A DNA stretch of 64,000 nt from Sphingobacteriaceae bacterium (GTDB lineage: Bacteria > Bacteroidota > Bacteroidia > UBA7662). Below the pieces are notes generated by a model. It saw only the letters and a program-made list of their open reading frames with translations. It ran no database searches and was not told where the DNA came from. Positions 28,040 through 36,401 of this stretch are shown piece by piece (the stretch's first letter is position 1; each line of letters starts with the position of its first letter). Location of the stretch: contig JAUXNJ010000012.1 of NCBI GenBank assembly GCA_030682795.1, positions 82,467 to 146,466 of the forward strand, given 5' to 3'. The translations under genes and the position numbers were made by a program.

Positions 28040-28117
28040 AGAAGTCCGGTGCGTTAATATTTCATTGTGAAAAGCGATTTTAAATTTAAGGTAATTGGCT
28101 TCTTAATTTTATTCAGT

Positions 28118-28741
28118 ATGAGTAAAACTATCAAAATTCTGACAAGCACTAGCTTTTTGCTTATGATTACTTATGCCACAATTGCGCAATCCTTTGATGC
28201 AAAAGTGAAGATGGGTAAAGACCATTACGTGGTATTACGCCCGGGTACAGATACCATTTACGGCAAGATTACCGAAATTGCTCATGGCGAATCTGGAATC
28301 ACAAAACTTCGGATTACCTCCAGGGGCAAGAGCAAAACTTTTTCTAAGGAAGAACTTCGGAATGTGATCGGCTATCGCATGGGCAACTTTGCCCAAGAAT
28401 TCGCCTTCATCCCTACAGAAAACCAAAAGAAGGAAGGGAGATGGCTGCAAGTATTTAATACTGGAGAAGTAAGGTTGTTACAAACCATCGAAAACACCGT
28501 TTTTAAAGGAGAAGAAGTAGATTATGAGGTGAATTACAAAATGTATTACTGGCGCGTTGGAGATGGCGTTTTTCCCATCCATGAATCTTTACTAGCAGAA
28601 GCCATCGTGCCAAGTATTAATGGTTGTTTGGGTCAAGAGCTGGTAAAGTTGGGCTCCGCTGGTGATAAGGAATACCTCTTACAACTCACCAAATACTGGA
28701 ATGCCCATTTTGATTGTATTTATATCATTGATTTAAACTAA
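28118..28741 (+). CDS. Exported protein of unknown function upstream of folA
   Basis: A 207-residue protein with a signal peptide (residues 1-23, MSKTIKILTSTSFLLMITYA, cleaved near IAQS) followed by a small beta-rich domain containing YVVLRPGTDTIYGKITEI and a later EVDYEVNYKMYYWRVGDG. This resembles Bacteroidota exported proteins that describe a stored value TIYGKI-style, but no domain name can be given with confidence. An upstream in-frame ATG at 28067 is rejected because ATG 28118 starts the signal peptide cleanly. Composition (42% G+C in a counted 60-base stretch) is nearer the chromosome than the radical SAM gene. It ends five bases before folA and probably shares its transcript. Confidence 0.7.
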   Translation: MSKTIKILTSTSFLLMITYATIAQSFDAKVKMGKDHYVVLRPGTDTIYGKITEIAHGESGITKLRITSRGKSKTFSKEELRNVIGYRMGNFAQEFAFIPTENQKKEGRWLQVFNTGEVRLLQTIENTVFKGEEVDYEVNYKMYYWRVGDGVFPIHESLLAEAIVPSINGCLGQELVKLGSAGDKEYLLQLTKYWNAHFDCIYIIDLN

Positions 28742-28746
28742 AACAT

Positions 28747-29223
28747 TTGCTCTCTATCATCGTAGCCGCCTCCCAAAACAACGCCATCGGCAAAAACAAC
28801 GAACTGTTGTGGCGCATTTCCGACGATCTCAAACGTTTCAAAGCCCTTACCATGGGTAAAACCTGCATCATGGGCCGCAAAACCTATGAAAGCATCGGTA
28901 GGCCCTTGCCTGGTCGCAACTTCGTGATCATCTCGCGCCAGCCCGATTACCAGGTACCAGGTTGTGTGGTGGTGCCTAGTCTCGAAGCAGCGGTGCGCCA
29001 CAGCGTGCCCGACGAGGAAACATTTATCATTGGCGGGGGTGAAATTTACGCACAGTCGATGTCGATGGTTAAAAAAATCTACCTCACCCGGGTATATGCC
29101 GATTTTGAGGGAGATGCCTTTTTTCCGGAAATTGGCGATGAGTGGCTCATGCACAACATCAGTCCGCGCTTTCAAACCGATGAAGGCCTCGAGTACCAAT
29201 TCATCGATTTATTCAGAAGATAG
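28747..29223 (+). CDS. folA: Dihydrofolate reductase
   Basis: Reduces dihydrofolate to THF with NADPH, restoring the cofactor used by ThyA. A 158-residue protein: MLSIIVAASQNNAIGKNNEL, catalytic D27 in RISDDLKRF, MGRKTYESIGRPLPGR, and IIGGGEIYAQ for the NADPH-binding loop. The start codon is TTG at 28747, five bases after the stop of the preceding exported protein; no ATG fits. It ends just before a strong terminator. Confidence 0.97.
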   Translation: MLSIIVAASQNNAIGKNNELLWRISDDLKRFKALTMGKTCIMGRKTYESIGRPLPGRNFVIISRQPDYQVPGCVVVPSLEAAVRHSVPDEETFIIGGGEIYAQSMSMVKKIYLTRVYADFEGDAFFPEIGDEWLMHNISPRFQTDEGLEYQFIDLFRR

Positions 29224-29249
29224 GTCGTCTGGGCGACCTATTCAGGCGT

Positions 29250-29287
29250 AAAAAAAGCGGTCATCCGAAAGGAGGACCGCTTTTTTG
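29250..29287. terminator. Bidirectional intrinsic terminator between folA and proS
   Basis: A-tract, stem AAGCGGTC/GACCGCTT, loop of 12 bases, then T6. It separates the convergent folA and proS genes. Confidence 0.92.
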
Positions 29288-29298
29288 GTTTTGAAACT

Positions 29299-30771
29299 TT
29301 AGTAAGCCCGCGCAAAAAGCACCCTTTGGCTACTGGACTGGCCGGTTAAGATGCATTTACCTGCTTCCTGCACATTGTCTATAGGAATGCAACGAATGGT
29401 TGCTTTGGTTTTGTCCTTGATGGCTTGTTCGGTTTCCGGCCTGCCGTCCCAATGCGCTGCAATAAAGCCGCCTTTGTTTTCGAGCAGGTCAACAAACTCC
29501 TCCCAAGTATCGGCTTTGTGGGTCATGTCGGCTCTAAAGTCCAAAGCCTTTTGGTAGATGTTTAGCTGAATCTGTTCCAAAAGGTGCTTGATCTTTACCT
29601 CCAAATCGGTGATTTGAAGCACTTCTTTTTCTTTGGTGTCGCGACGTGCTACTTCCACGGTGCCATTTTCGAGATCGCGCATGCCCAAAGCTATACGTAC
29701 AGGAATGCCCTTGAGCTCAGAGTCGGCAAATTTGTAGCCGGGGCGCGACTTCTCATCATCGTCGAATTTTACACGAATGTTTAGACTTTCGAGCGACTTT
29801 TTGATGTTGTTGCCAGCCTCTTTCAAAACGGCAATGCTCTCTTCTCCTTTATAAATAGGCACAATCACCACTTCGATAGGTGCCAGTTTTGGAGGCAGCA
29901 CCAAACCATCGTCATCGCTATGCGCCATTACCAAGGCACCCATTAAGCGGGTAGATACACCCCAAGAGGTGGCCCAAACGTGTTCGCGGGTGCCTTCAGC
30001 GGTGGCGAATTGTACGTCAAATGCCTTCGCGAAATTCTGGCCCAAAAAGTGGGAGGTACCCGCCTGCAGCGCCTTGCCATCCTGCATCAAGGCTTCGATG
30101 CAATAGGTGTCGATGGCCCCCGCAAAGCGCTCATTGGCGGTTTTAACGCCTTTGATTACGGGAACCGACATCCAGTTCTCCGCAAAATCTGCGTAAACGT
30201 GTAACATTTTGATGGTTTCTTCCACAGCCTCCTCAGCAGTAGCGTGGGCGGTGTGGCCTTCTTGCCATAAAAATTCAGTGGTGCGTAAAAACAAACGAGT
30301 ACGCATTTCCCAGCGCACTACGTTGGCCCACTGGTTAATCAACAAGGGCAGGTCGCGGTAACTCTGAATCCAATCGCGGTAAGTGTTCCAAATAATGGTT
30401 TCCGAAGTTGGGCGCACAATCAATTCTTCTTCCAACTTTGCTTCTGGATCCACAATGATTTCCCCATTTTCTCCGTTTTTCAAACGGTAGTGCGTTACAA
30501 CGGCGCATTCTTTAGCGAAACCTTCCACATGACTGGCTTCTTTACTAAAGAAAGATTTAGGGATAAAAAGCGGGAAATAAGCATTGCTGTGACCCGTTTC
30601 TTTGAATTTGGCATCCAAGGCATCACGCATGCGCTCCCAAATGGCAAAACCATAGGGCTTGATTACCATGCAGCCGCGTACAGCAGAATAATCTGCCAAA
30701 CCCGCCTTGATCACCAAGTCGTTGTACCATTGCGAATAATCTTTATCCCTGGGCGTTATCTCTTTTGCCAT
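29299..30771 (-). CDS. proS: Prolyl-tRNA synthetase, archaeal/eukaryotic-type
   Basis: Charges tRNA-Pro in the cytosol. The 490-residue size without the large editing insertion, together with the C-terminal zinc-binding-like extension ending in a Tyr (VLFARAY), identifies the archaeal/eukaryotic-type ProS common in Bacteroidota. Class II motifs are visible: motif 2 region [20 protein letters not shown], followed by [10 protein letters not shown], and motif 3 around [21 protein letters not shown]. An anticodon-binding domain (about 290-390) follows. Start ATG at 30771. Confidence 0.97.
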   Translation of the reverse strand: MAKEITPRDKDYSQWYNDLVIKAGLADYSAVRGCMVIKPYGFAIWERMRDALDAKFKETGHSNAYFPLFIPKSFFSKEASHVEGFAKECAVVTHYRLKNGENGEIIVDPEAKLEEELIVRPTSETIIWNTYRDWIQSYRDLPLLINQWANVVRWEMRTRLFLRTTEFLWQEGHTAHATAEEAVEETIKMLHVYADFAENWMSVPVIKGVKTANERFAGAIDTYCIEALMQDGKALQAGTSHFLGQNFAKAFDVQFATAEGTREHVWATSWGVSTRLMGALVMAHSDDDGLVLPPKLAPIEVVIVPIYKGEESIAVLKEAGNNIKKSLESLNIRVKFDDDEKSRPGYKFADSELKGIPVRIALGMRDLENGTVEVARRDTKEKEVLQITDLEVKIKHLLEQIQLNIYQKALDFRADMTHKADTWEEFVDLLENKGGFIAAHWDGRPETEQAIKDKTKATIRCIPIDNVQEAGKCILTGQSSSQRVLFARAY

Positions 30772-30823
30772 GTGTTTGTTATATTTGGAACGAAAATTGA
30801 CGTATATTTACTCATTGAGTGAA

Positions 30824-30831
30824 CAAAGATA
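30824..30831 (-). promoter_or_regulatory. -7 promoter box for proS
   Basis: Minus-strand TATCTTTG, an exact TAnnTTTG match about 53 bases upstream of the proS ATG. Confidence 0.5.
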
Positions 30832-30881
30832 GCCATTCATATTGTTACTACTACAGCGAATAAACGGAAAGGACATATATC

Positions 30882-32099
30882 ATGAAGTATTTGATTAGGA
30901 TCATTGCAATAATCGGGACGGGAAGCATGCTTTCGTGTTCCCCTTCACAAACTGCACGATTTATGAATCAGGAATACGATGATGACATTTATTTCGTGTC
31001 GAGCGGTCGTTCTGAAATGTATGTAGAAGAATCGCGCAGGGCAGTTCGGGAGTCCGACGGACAAACCGATGATGCTTACAACGAATATTTAAACGCCCGC
31101 CGCGGCAATAATTCAGGTGTAAGTCCTTACGGCTACAGTGAACGTTCTTATGACCGCACCATGCAACGCCATGCTGATCCTATGTGGTCAGACCCAACCT
31201 TTGGCATGGGCATGGGGGGCTTTTTTGGGATGCGCAGTTATATGCTTTATAATCCTTATTATCCGCCATTTTGGTCTATGCAGCCTGGTTTATCACTTTC
31301 CTTTAACAGCATGGGAGGCTTTGGAATGGGCTATGGAATGGGCATGGGCATGAGTCCTTTTGGTTTTGGCGGCGGCTTTGGCGGCATGTACAATCCTTAT
31401 TTCGATCCATTTATGATGGGGGGCATGGGCATGTATAATCCCTACATGGGGTGGGGCAACCCTTATATGGGGTGGGGAAATCCCTATATGGGCTGGCATC
31501 ATCCGCATCACATGGGCTGGGGCGGTGGTGGCTGGGGCGGAGGCTGGGCTGGCGGTGGTGATGTGAATGGTGGTGGCCGGCTACCCGTAGCACCGCCAAG
31601 AAGCGGAAATGTAGGTGCGGGAACGCCGCGTCAATCTTCACTTTTCAATCCTAATCCCGGTCGAAATACCGCTGGCGCTTCAAATCGCATCGATAATGGA
31701 AGTCGTTCAGTGAATCCAGCAGGCAGTCGCATGGAGCCTGGTGCTACGCCATCACGCAATAACAACGCTTCTCCTGGTCGCGAAACCGGCAATTCGGGCC
31801 GCAGAATTATCGAGGAAAGCCGCCCTACGCGCACTCCTTCACGCAATACTTGGGACCGTGGTTCGTCGCCTGCCACACCAAGCAGGTCTCCAGAACGGGT
31901 AAATCCAACTCCACGTCCGAGTGGCGGTGGTGGCACAGTAACACCCAGCAGAGGAGGAGGCTCATTTGATAGAGGCAGTACAGCTACTCCAAGTCGCGGA
32001 GGTGATTCTGGTGGGGGCAGTATGTCACCTAGCAGAGGTGGTGGCGGCGGTGGCGGTTCTCGTCCAAGTGGTGGTGCTTCACCTGGTCGTCCACGTTAA
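30882..32099 (+). CDS. Gly/Met/Trp-rich lipoprotein with SPGR/TPSR-type repeats
   Basis: A 405-residue probable outer-membrane lipoprotein. The signal peptide ends at C19 in SMLSCS. After a short conserved N-terminal segment (IYFVSSGRSEMYVEESRRAV) the protein becomes low-complexity: Gly/Met/Phe-rich (about 105-180), three near-identical NPYMGWG units then HHPHHMGWGG (about 180-225), and a C-terminal disordered half rich in TPSR, SPGR and GGG. Such architecture fits a surface or periplasmic linker or metal-interacting coat, but no function is established. The His/Met content could bind metal ions (inference). The stop is nine bases before the OmpP1-like barrel gene, so the two are probably co-expressed. 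Confidence 0.7.
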   Translation: MKYLIRIIAIIGTGSMLSCSPSQTARFMNQEYDDDIYFVSSGRSEMYVEESRRAVRESDGQTDDAYNEYLNARRGNNSGVSPYGYSERSYDRTMQRHADPMWSDPTFGMGMGGFFGMRSYMLYNPYYPPFWSMQPGLSLSFNSMGGFGMGYGMGMGMSPFGFGGGFGGMYNPYFDPFMMGGMGMYNPYMGWGNPYMGWGNPYMGWHHPHHMGWGGGGWGGGWAGGGDVNGGGRLPVAPPRSGNVGAGTPRQSSLFNPNPGRNTAGASNRIDNGSRSVNPAGSRMEPGATPSRNNNASPGRETGNSGRRIIEESRPTRTPSRNTWDRGSSPATPSRSPERVNPTPRPSGGGGTVTPSRGGGSFDRGSTATPSRGGDSGGGSMSPSRGGGGGGGSRPSGGASPGRPR

Positions 32100-32108
32100 T
32101 ATCGAGCC

Positions 32109-33602
32109 ATGAGAAAGTTCATTTTAATAGCCGTGTTGAGTACATGGTCGGGATTGCTACAGGCGCAAACGGAGATCGACCTTTTTAGATACAGCAGCAT
32201 GCGGCAATCGCCAACAGCACGTGTAGCTGGCTTAGGGGGTGCATTTGGGGCTTTGGGAGGAGATATAGGCGGTATACCGCTCAATCCCGCAGGCTTAGCT
32301 ACCTTTCGTAAATCTACCATCAGCTTAACTCCTGGTTTAATCACCCAAAGCAGCTCAGGCGATTACTTAGGTAACAGTACGAGTGATAGTCGTAGTCGAT
32401 TGGCGATGAACAGTGTAGGTTTTGTGTTTGCCCAACGGCCCTCCGCAAAAGGCACCAAGTGGCAGCAGTTGAATTATGGTTTTACCATGAACCGCACCAA
32501 TAATTATTTGAATGCCCAGCGTTATGAAGGGGTGAATACGAATTCAAGCCTGGTTGATTATTTTGTTTCTGAAGCGAATATTGGCAATGAGTTTTTTCCG
32601 GAGGATTTTCCTTTTTCGGCAGGACTGGCAGAACAAGTAGGACTCATTTTTCCTTCTATTCCAGGGAACTATCAGTCTACTTTCGTTGGTATCGTGCCCA
32701 ACGCCGGCATTCGGCAAACCGAACAAATTAGAAGTGTAGGGAATTCGAGTGATTATAATTTTTCGGTGGCTGGTAATTACGACAACAAATTACACCTCGG
32801 GGCGGGGCTGAGCCTGATGTCGAGCAACTTCAATAGCACCGATATTTTTTCGGAATTTGACCATATGGACACTATTTTTGACTTCAAGAATTTTGCTTAT
32901 CGCAGGACGCTGGGGGTGGAGATGGATGGCTTTTTGCTGCGACTTGGTGCGGTTTTTCAGCCGGCTGCTTGGTTCCGACTGGGCTTAAGTTATGAGTCAC
33001 CCACCCGGTATACCGTATCGGAAGATTACCGAGTAGATTTGGAAGCAAATTTCGATTCCGTACCAACCTTTGCCAGGGCAAATTCTCCTTTGTTCAGACC
33101 CTTTGTTTATAATTATCGAACAACTGGTCGCACTACCTTAAGTGCTGCCTTTTTGTTTGGTGGAAAGGGTTTGGTGAGTGTTGATTACGATTATGTGCCC
33201 TATGATGCCCTTCGCGTGATTGCCTTACGCAACGATCAAGGGTCGGTTCCTTGGGCACGTGACTTAAATGACCGTGTAGCCCTCTTGTTTCGCTCATCTA
33301 ACAACCTTAGAATTGGTGGTGAATATGTGGTTGGTCCCTTGGCCATGCGTGCAGGTTACGGTTATTGGGGAAGTCCCTATCGCCAGGATGTGATTACCGG
33401 AGGCGGTGATTTATCACAACAGCAGTTTTCATTGGGCTTGGGAACCCGGCTAGACAATTTCTCCTTGGATGTATCTTTTGTACGTGCCTTTTGGAAGTCT
33501 TACCGGGCACCTTACACAGTAGAAAATTTGCCTGAAGACGGGGTTCTATTTACGAATGCTCGCAGTTTGATTCAGTTTTCGCTTGGTTTCCGTTTAGATT
33601 AA
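32109..33602 (+). CDS. OmpP1/FadL-family outer-membrane transporter
   Basis: A 497-residue exported beta-barrel. Signal peptide residues 1-20 (ends LQAQ); the conserved N-terminal hatch region SPTARVAGLGGAFGALGGD followed by GGIPLNPAGLATF is diagnostic of the FadL/OmpP1 (TodX) family, which passes hydrophobic molecules across the outer membrane. The rest alternates beta-strands and ends RSLIQFSLGFRLD, with an aromatic near the C-terminus as in barrels. The substrate is unknown. It follows the Gly/Met-rich lipoprotein after nine bases. Its TAA stop lies within TTAA, shared with the stop of the convergent TPR gene. Confidence 0.85.
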   Translation: MRKFILIAVLSTWSGLLQAQTEIDLFRYSSMRQSPTARVAGLGGAFGALGGDIGGIPLNPAGLATFRKSTISLTPGLITQSSSGDYLGNSTSDSRSRLAMNSVGFVFAQRPSAKGTKWQQLNYGFTMNRTNNYLNAQRYEGVNTNSSLVDYFVSEANIGNEFFPEDFPFSAGLAEQVGLIFPSIPGNYQSTFVGIVPNAGIRQTEQIRSVGNSSDYNFSVAGNYDNKLHLGAGLSLMSSNFNSTDIFSEFDHMDTIFDFKNFAYRRTLGVEMDGFLLRLGAVFQPAAWFRLGLSYESPTRYTVSEDYRVDLEANFDSVPTFARANSPLFRPFVYNYRTTGRTTLSAAFLFGGKGLVSVDYDYVPYDALRVIALRNDQGSVPWARDLNDRVALLFRSSNNLRIGGEYVVGPLAMRAGYGYWGSPYRQDVITGGGDLSQQQFSLGLGTRLDNFSLDVSFVRAFWKSYRAPYTVENLPEDGVLFTNARSLIQFSLGFRLD

Positions 33603-33934
33603 TCTTCTATGTCAAGGTTCATCAAGGCATTTTTAAATTCAGAAATGCTTTTGAGGTCCTTGGCTCCTTGCGCATAATGAAGGCCTGTTTCGAGGGAATT
33701 TTTAGCGGCTTCTCGTTGTCCGCTAGCTTCAAAGGCCTCTGCCATTTGGTAGTAGGCGGCGATGTAGTTGGGAGTTAATTGTACAGTTTTTTGAAACCAT
33801 TGCACGGCTTCCTCCCAATGTTGGGCCTTTTTATATTCGGAGGCAATGGCATAATGCAGGAAAACTTCCTGTGGTTGCTCCGATAAAAGTGCGAACAATT
33901 GTGCTAAGCGACTGTTATTTATTTCGTTGTTCAT
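33599..33934 (-). CDS. Small tetratricopeptide-repeat protein
   Basis: A 111-residue cytosolic protein with about two and a half TPR helix pairs: LFALLSEQPQEVFLHYAIAS, YKKAQHWEEAVQWFQKTVQL, NYIAAYYQMAEAFEASGQ. TPR folds mediate protein-protein contacts; no partner is evident. An in-frame start 11 codons upstream is possible but ATG 33934 (MNNEINNSRL) gives the usual start of such proteins and leaves the shared upstream region free for the promoters of the divergent genes. The stop overlaps the OmpP1-like gene by four bases. Confidence 0.82.
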   Translation of the reverse strand: MNNEINNSRLAQLFALLSEQPQEVFLHYAIASEYKKAQHWEEAVQWFQKTVQLTPNYIAAYYQMAEAFEASGQREAAKNSLETGLHYAQGAKDLKSISEFKNALMNLDIED

Positions 33935-33945
33935 TTCAATTATTG

Positions 33946-33953
33946 TAGTTTTG
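33946..33953 (+). promoter_or_regulatory. -7 promoter box for etfBA
   Basis: TAGTTTTG, a TAnnTTTG match 44 bases upstream of the etfB start in the divergent region with the TPR gene. Confidence 0.45.
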
Positions 33954-33996
33954 CAGTTAGGCCGCAAGGCTACAAAATTAACTTTTTAGTCCATAT

Positions 33997-34737
33997 ATGA
34001 AGATTCTGGTTTGTATCAGTAATGTTCCCGACACAACCACCAAAATTACCTTTAGCTCCGATAACAAGGAGTTTAACAAGGCTGGGGTGCAGTACATTAT
34101 TAATCCTTATGATGAGTTGGCCCTCACAAAGGCCCTTGAGTTAAACGAAGCCGCGGGTGGTGGCACGGTAACGGCCATTCACGTTGGTCAGGCTGATGCC
34201 GAGCCCAATTTGCGAAAAGCCTTGGCGGTAGGAGCCGACGATGCCGTGCGCATTGATGCAGCTCCGATCGATGGTTTTTTTGTGGCGAGTGAAATTGCGC
34301 ATTATGCCAAAGACAAAGGCTTCGACTTGATCCTTTGCGGTCGCGAGTCGATTGACTACAACGGTGGCATGGTGGCCGGTATGTTGGGCGAGCTGCTGGA
34401 CTGGCCAAGCGTAAACGTAATTACCTCTATCAGCATCAACGGTGGAGAAGCGCATTTGGAGCGCGACATCGATGGAGGCCGTGAGGTATTAACGGCCAAA
34501 TTACCTTTCGTAGGCAGTTGCCAAAAAGAATTAACCGAACCTCGCATTCCCAATATGCGGGGCATTATGATGGCGCGCAGCAAGCCTTTGCAGGTTTTGC
34601 CGGTAGCCGCCAATACAGCGCATACCCAAGTAGCTACTTATGCAGCACCGGCTCCAAAGGCGGGTTGTAAGTTTTTAGAGCCTACGCAGGTAGAAGAATT
34701 AGTTCATTTGTTACACACCGAAGCTAAAGTGATTTAA
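33997..34737 (+). CDS. etfB: Electron transfer flavoprotein beta subunit
   Basis: A 246-residue small ETF subunit that binds AMP and, with EtfA, carries electrons from acyl-CoA dehydrogenases to the quinone pool. Shows the family N-terminus MKILVCISNVPDTTTKI, NPYDELALTKALEL and LILCGRESIDYNGGMVAGML. It is followed after one base by etfA and both end at a terminator, a two-gene operon. The presence of the thiolase elsewhere in the window fits fatty-acid oxidation, though no acyl-CoA dehydrogenase is nearby. Confidence 0.96.
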   Translation: MKILVCISNVPDTTTKITFSSDNKEFNKAGVQYIINPYDELALTKALELNEAAGGGTVTAIHVGQADAEPNLRKALAVGADDAVRIDAAPIDGFFVASEIAHYAKDKGFDLILCGRESIDYNGGMVAGMLGELLDWPSVNVITSISINGGEAHLERDIDGGREVLTAKLPFVGSCQKELTEPRIPNMRGIMMARSKPLQVLPVAANTAHTQVATYAAPAPKAGCKFLEPTQVEELVHLLHTEAKVI

Positions 34738-34738
34738 G

Positions 34739-35713
34739 ATGGCAGTTGTAGTATTTGCAGAAAATAATGCAGGAAGCTTCAAGAAAGCTTCTTTCGAAAT
34801 TGTAAGTTATGCCGCGGCCATTGCCAAAACCATGGGCACGAGCGTAACGGCAGTAGTTTTAGGCAGCATGGAAGATGCTGTAGCCGCTGAGTTGGGTACT
34901 TATGGTGCCAGCAAGGTGGTAAAGGTTTCAGATGTAAGTCTGGATACCTTCGAATCGCATGCTCATGCCAAAGCCTTAGCAGAAGTAGCAAAGGCGGAAG
35001 GCGCTAAAGTAGTGGTTTTAGCGAATACCTATTCAGGAAAGGCCATTGCCCCGCGCTTGTCTGTTAAACTTTCAGCGGCCTTAGCATCTGGAGCTGTAGC
35101 TTTACCAGAAATCAATGGCAGTTTTACTGTCTTGAGAAGTGTGTTTTCGAACAAGGGTTTTGCCAACATTCAGTTGGATACCGATGTTAAAATTGTGAGT
35201 TTAACACCAAATAGCTACAAAGTAGTGGCTGATGGCAGCGCTGCTGCAGTGGAAAACCGCAGTTTGGGCATTGCTTCTGGCGATTTTAAATCTACCAGCG
35301 TTGAAGTTAAAAAAGTGACTGGCAAAATTCCGTTGACAGAGGCAGAGCTGGTGGTATCGGCTGGTCGTGGTTTGAAAGGACCAGAAAACTGGCATTTGGT
35401 GGAAGATTTGGCCACTACTTTGGGTGCCGCAACTGCCTGTTCTAAGCCAGTGAGTGATATGCATTGGCGTACGCATGACGAGCACGTAGGGCAAACCGGC
35501 ATTACCATCAAGCCGAACTTATACATCGCTATTGGTATTTCAGGCGCCATCCAACATTTGGCAGGGGTGAGTGGCAGCAAGGTCATCGTAGCCATCAACA
35601 CAGACAAAGAGGCCCCTTTCTTTAAAATAGCCGATTACGGTATTGTAGGCGATGCCTTTGAGGTATTGCCAAAACTGAACGAGGCACTTTCAAAATTCAA
35701 GGCCGCTAATTAA
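34739..35713 (+). CDS. etfA: Electron transfer flavoprotein alpha subunit
   Basis: A 324-residue FAD-binding ETF subunit. The N-terminal Rossmann-like domain is followed by the conserved FAD-binding C-terminal domain: VSAGRGLKGPENWHLVEDLA, then HVGQTGITIKPNLYIAIGIS and GAIQHLAGVSGSKVIVAIN. Complete, with normal family length. It starts one base after the etfB stop, and a terminator hairpin overlaps its stop codon. Confidence 0.97.
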   Translation: MAVVVFAENNAGSFKKASFEIVSYAAAIAKTMGTSVTAVVLGSMEDAVAAELGTYGASKVVKVSDVSLDTFESHAHAKALAEVAKAEGAKVVVLANTYSGKAIAPRLSVKLSAALASGAVALPEINGSFTVLRSVFSNKGFANIQLDTDVKIVSLTPNSYKVVADGSAAAVENRSLGIASGDFKSTSVEVKKVTGKIPLTEAELVVSAGRGLKGPENWHLVEDLATTLGAATACSKPVSDMHWRTHDEHVGQTGITIKPNLYIAIGISGAIQHLAGVSGSKVIVAINTDKEAPFFKIADYGIVGDAFEVLPKLNEALSKFKAAN

Positions 35714-35728
35714 GCGGCTTTGTTTTTT
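35702..35728 (+). terminator. Intrinsic terminator of etfBA
   Basis: Stem GCCGCT/AGCGGC with a five-base loop that includes part of the etfA stop codon, followed by TTTGTTTTTT. Confidence 0.85.
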
Positions 35729-35746
35729 GAACAACCCTAACCCTGC

Positions 35747-36340
35747 ATGAAAAAGATTGAGCTTGAAATTATTGCCTTGTCCGACGGCAATTCCTCTACC
35801 AACAGCTATGCTGTAGTGTTGGGTGAAAAGGGGGGCAATCGCAGGTTACCTGTAATTATAGGTGCTTTTGAAGCCCAGGCCATTGCAATTGAACTGGAGA
35901 AAATGAAGCCTGCTCGTCCTCTAACCCATGATTTATTTAAAAACTTTGCCGATGCATTTCAATTGCGTTTGGAAGAAGTGGTGATTTCAGACCTCAAAGA
36001 AGGTATTTTTTATAGCCGTTTGCATTGCCGCAATGGGAGTGAGTACCACGACATAGATGCGCGTACCAGCGATGCCTTGGCGTTGGCAGTGCGTTTTAAC
36101 TGTCCTATTTTTACCTACGAGCCCATTTTAGATACGGGCGGTATTGTATTTGATGCCGAGCAGGAGGCGCAGGAAGATATCAAGGCCGAAACCATGGCCA
36201 ATGAGCCTAAACGAAAAGGCGGATTTGATGATAAAAGTGATGCCGAGCTGAAAAAGCTCATGGAGGAAGCCCTGCTTAATGAAAATTACGAGAAGGCAGC
36301 CATGTTGCGCGACGAATTAGAACGCAGAAATTCGCTTTGA
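35747..36340 (+). CDS. Bifunctional nuclease-domain (BFN/DUF151) protein with C-terminal UvrB/UvrC motif
   Basis: A 197-residue protein with an N-terminal BFN/DUF151 domain (1-130; LPVIIGAFEAQAIAIELE and ARTSDALALAVRFNCPIF) and a C-terminal UVR motif (about 165-195; LKKLMEEALLNENYEKAAMLRDELER). UVR motifs let UvrB, UvrC and some other proteins pair through coiled coils. The BFN family includes plant and archaeal proteins with reported DNase/RNase activity; in bacteria the role is uncertain. The combination suggests association with another UVR-bearing protein. It lies after etfA with a terminator between, so it is probably transcribed separately. Confidence 0.88.
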   Translation: MKKIELEIIALSDGNSSTNSYAVVLGEKGGNRRLPVIIGAFEAQAIAIELEKMKPARPLTHDLFKNFADAFQLRLEEVVISDLKEGIFYSRLHCRNGSEYHDIDARTSDALALAVRFNCPIFTYEPILDTGGIVFDAEQEAQEDIKAETMANEPKRKGGFDDKSDAELKKLMEEALLNENYEKAAMLRDELERRNSL

Positions 36341-36401
36341 ATTCAATAAATACGCTTATTTTGGAGGCTTAAACCTCCCGGACTAAAGGCCAGCTCGCTA
36401 C

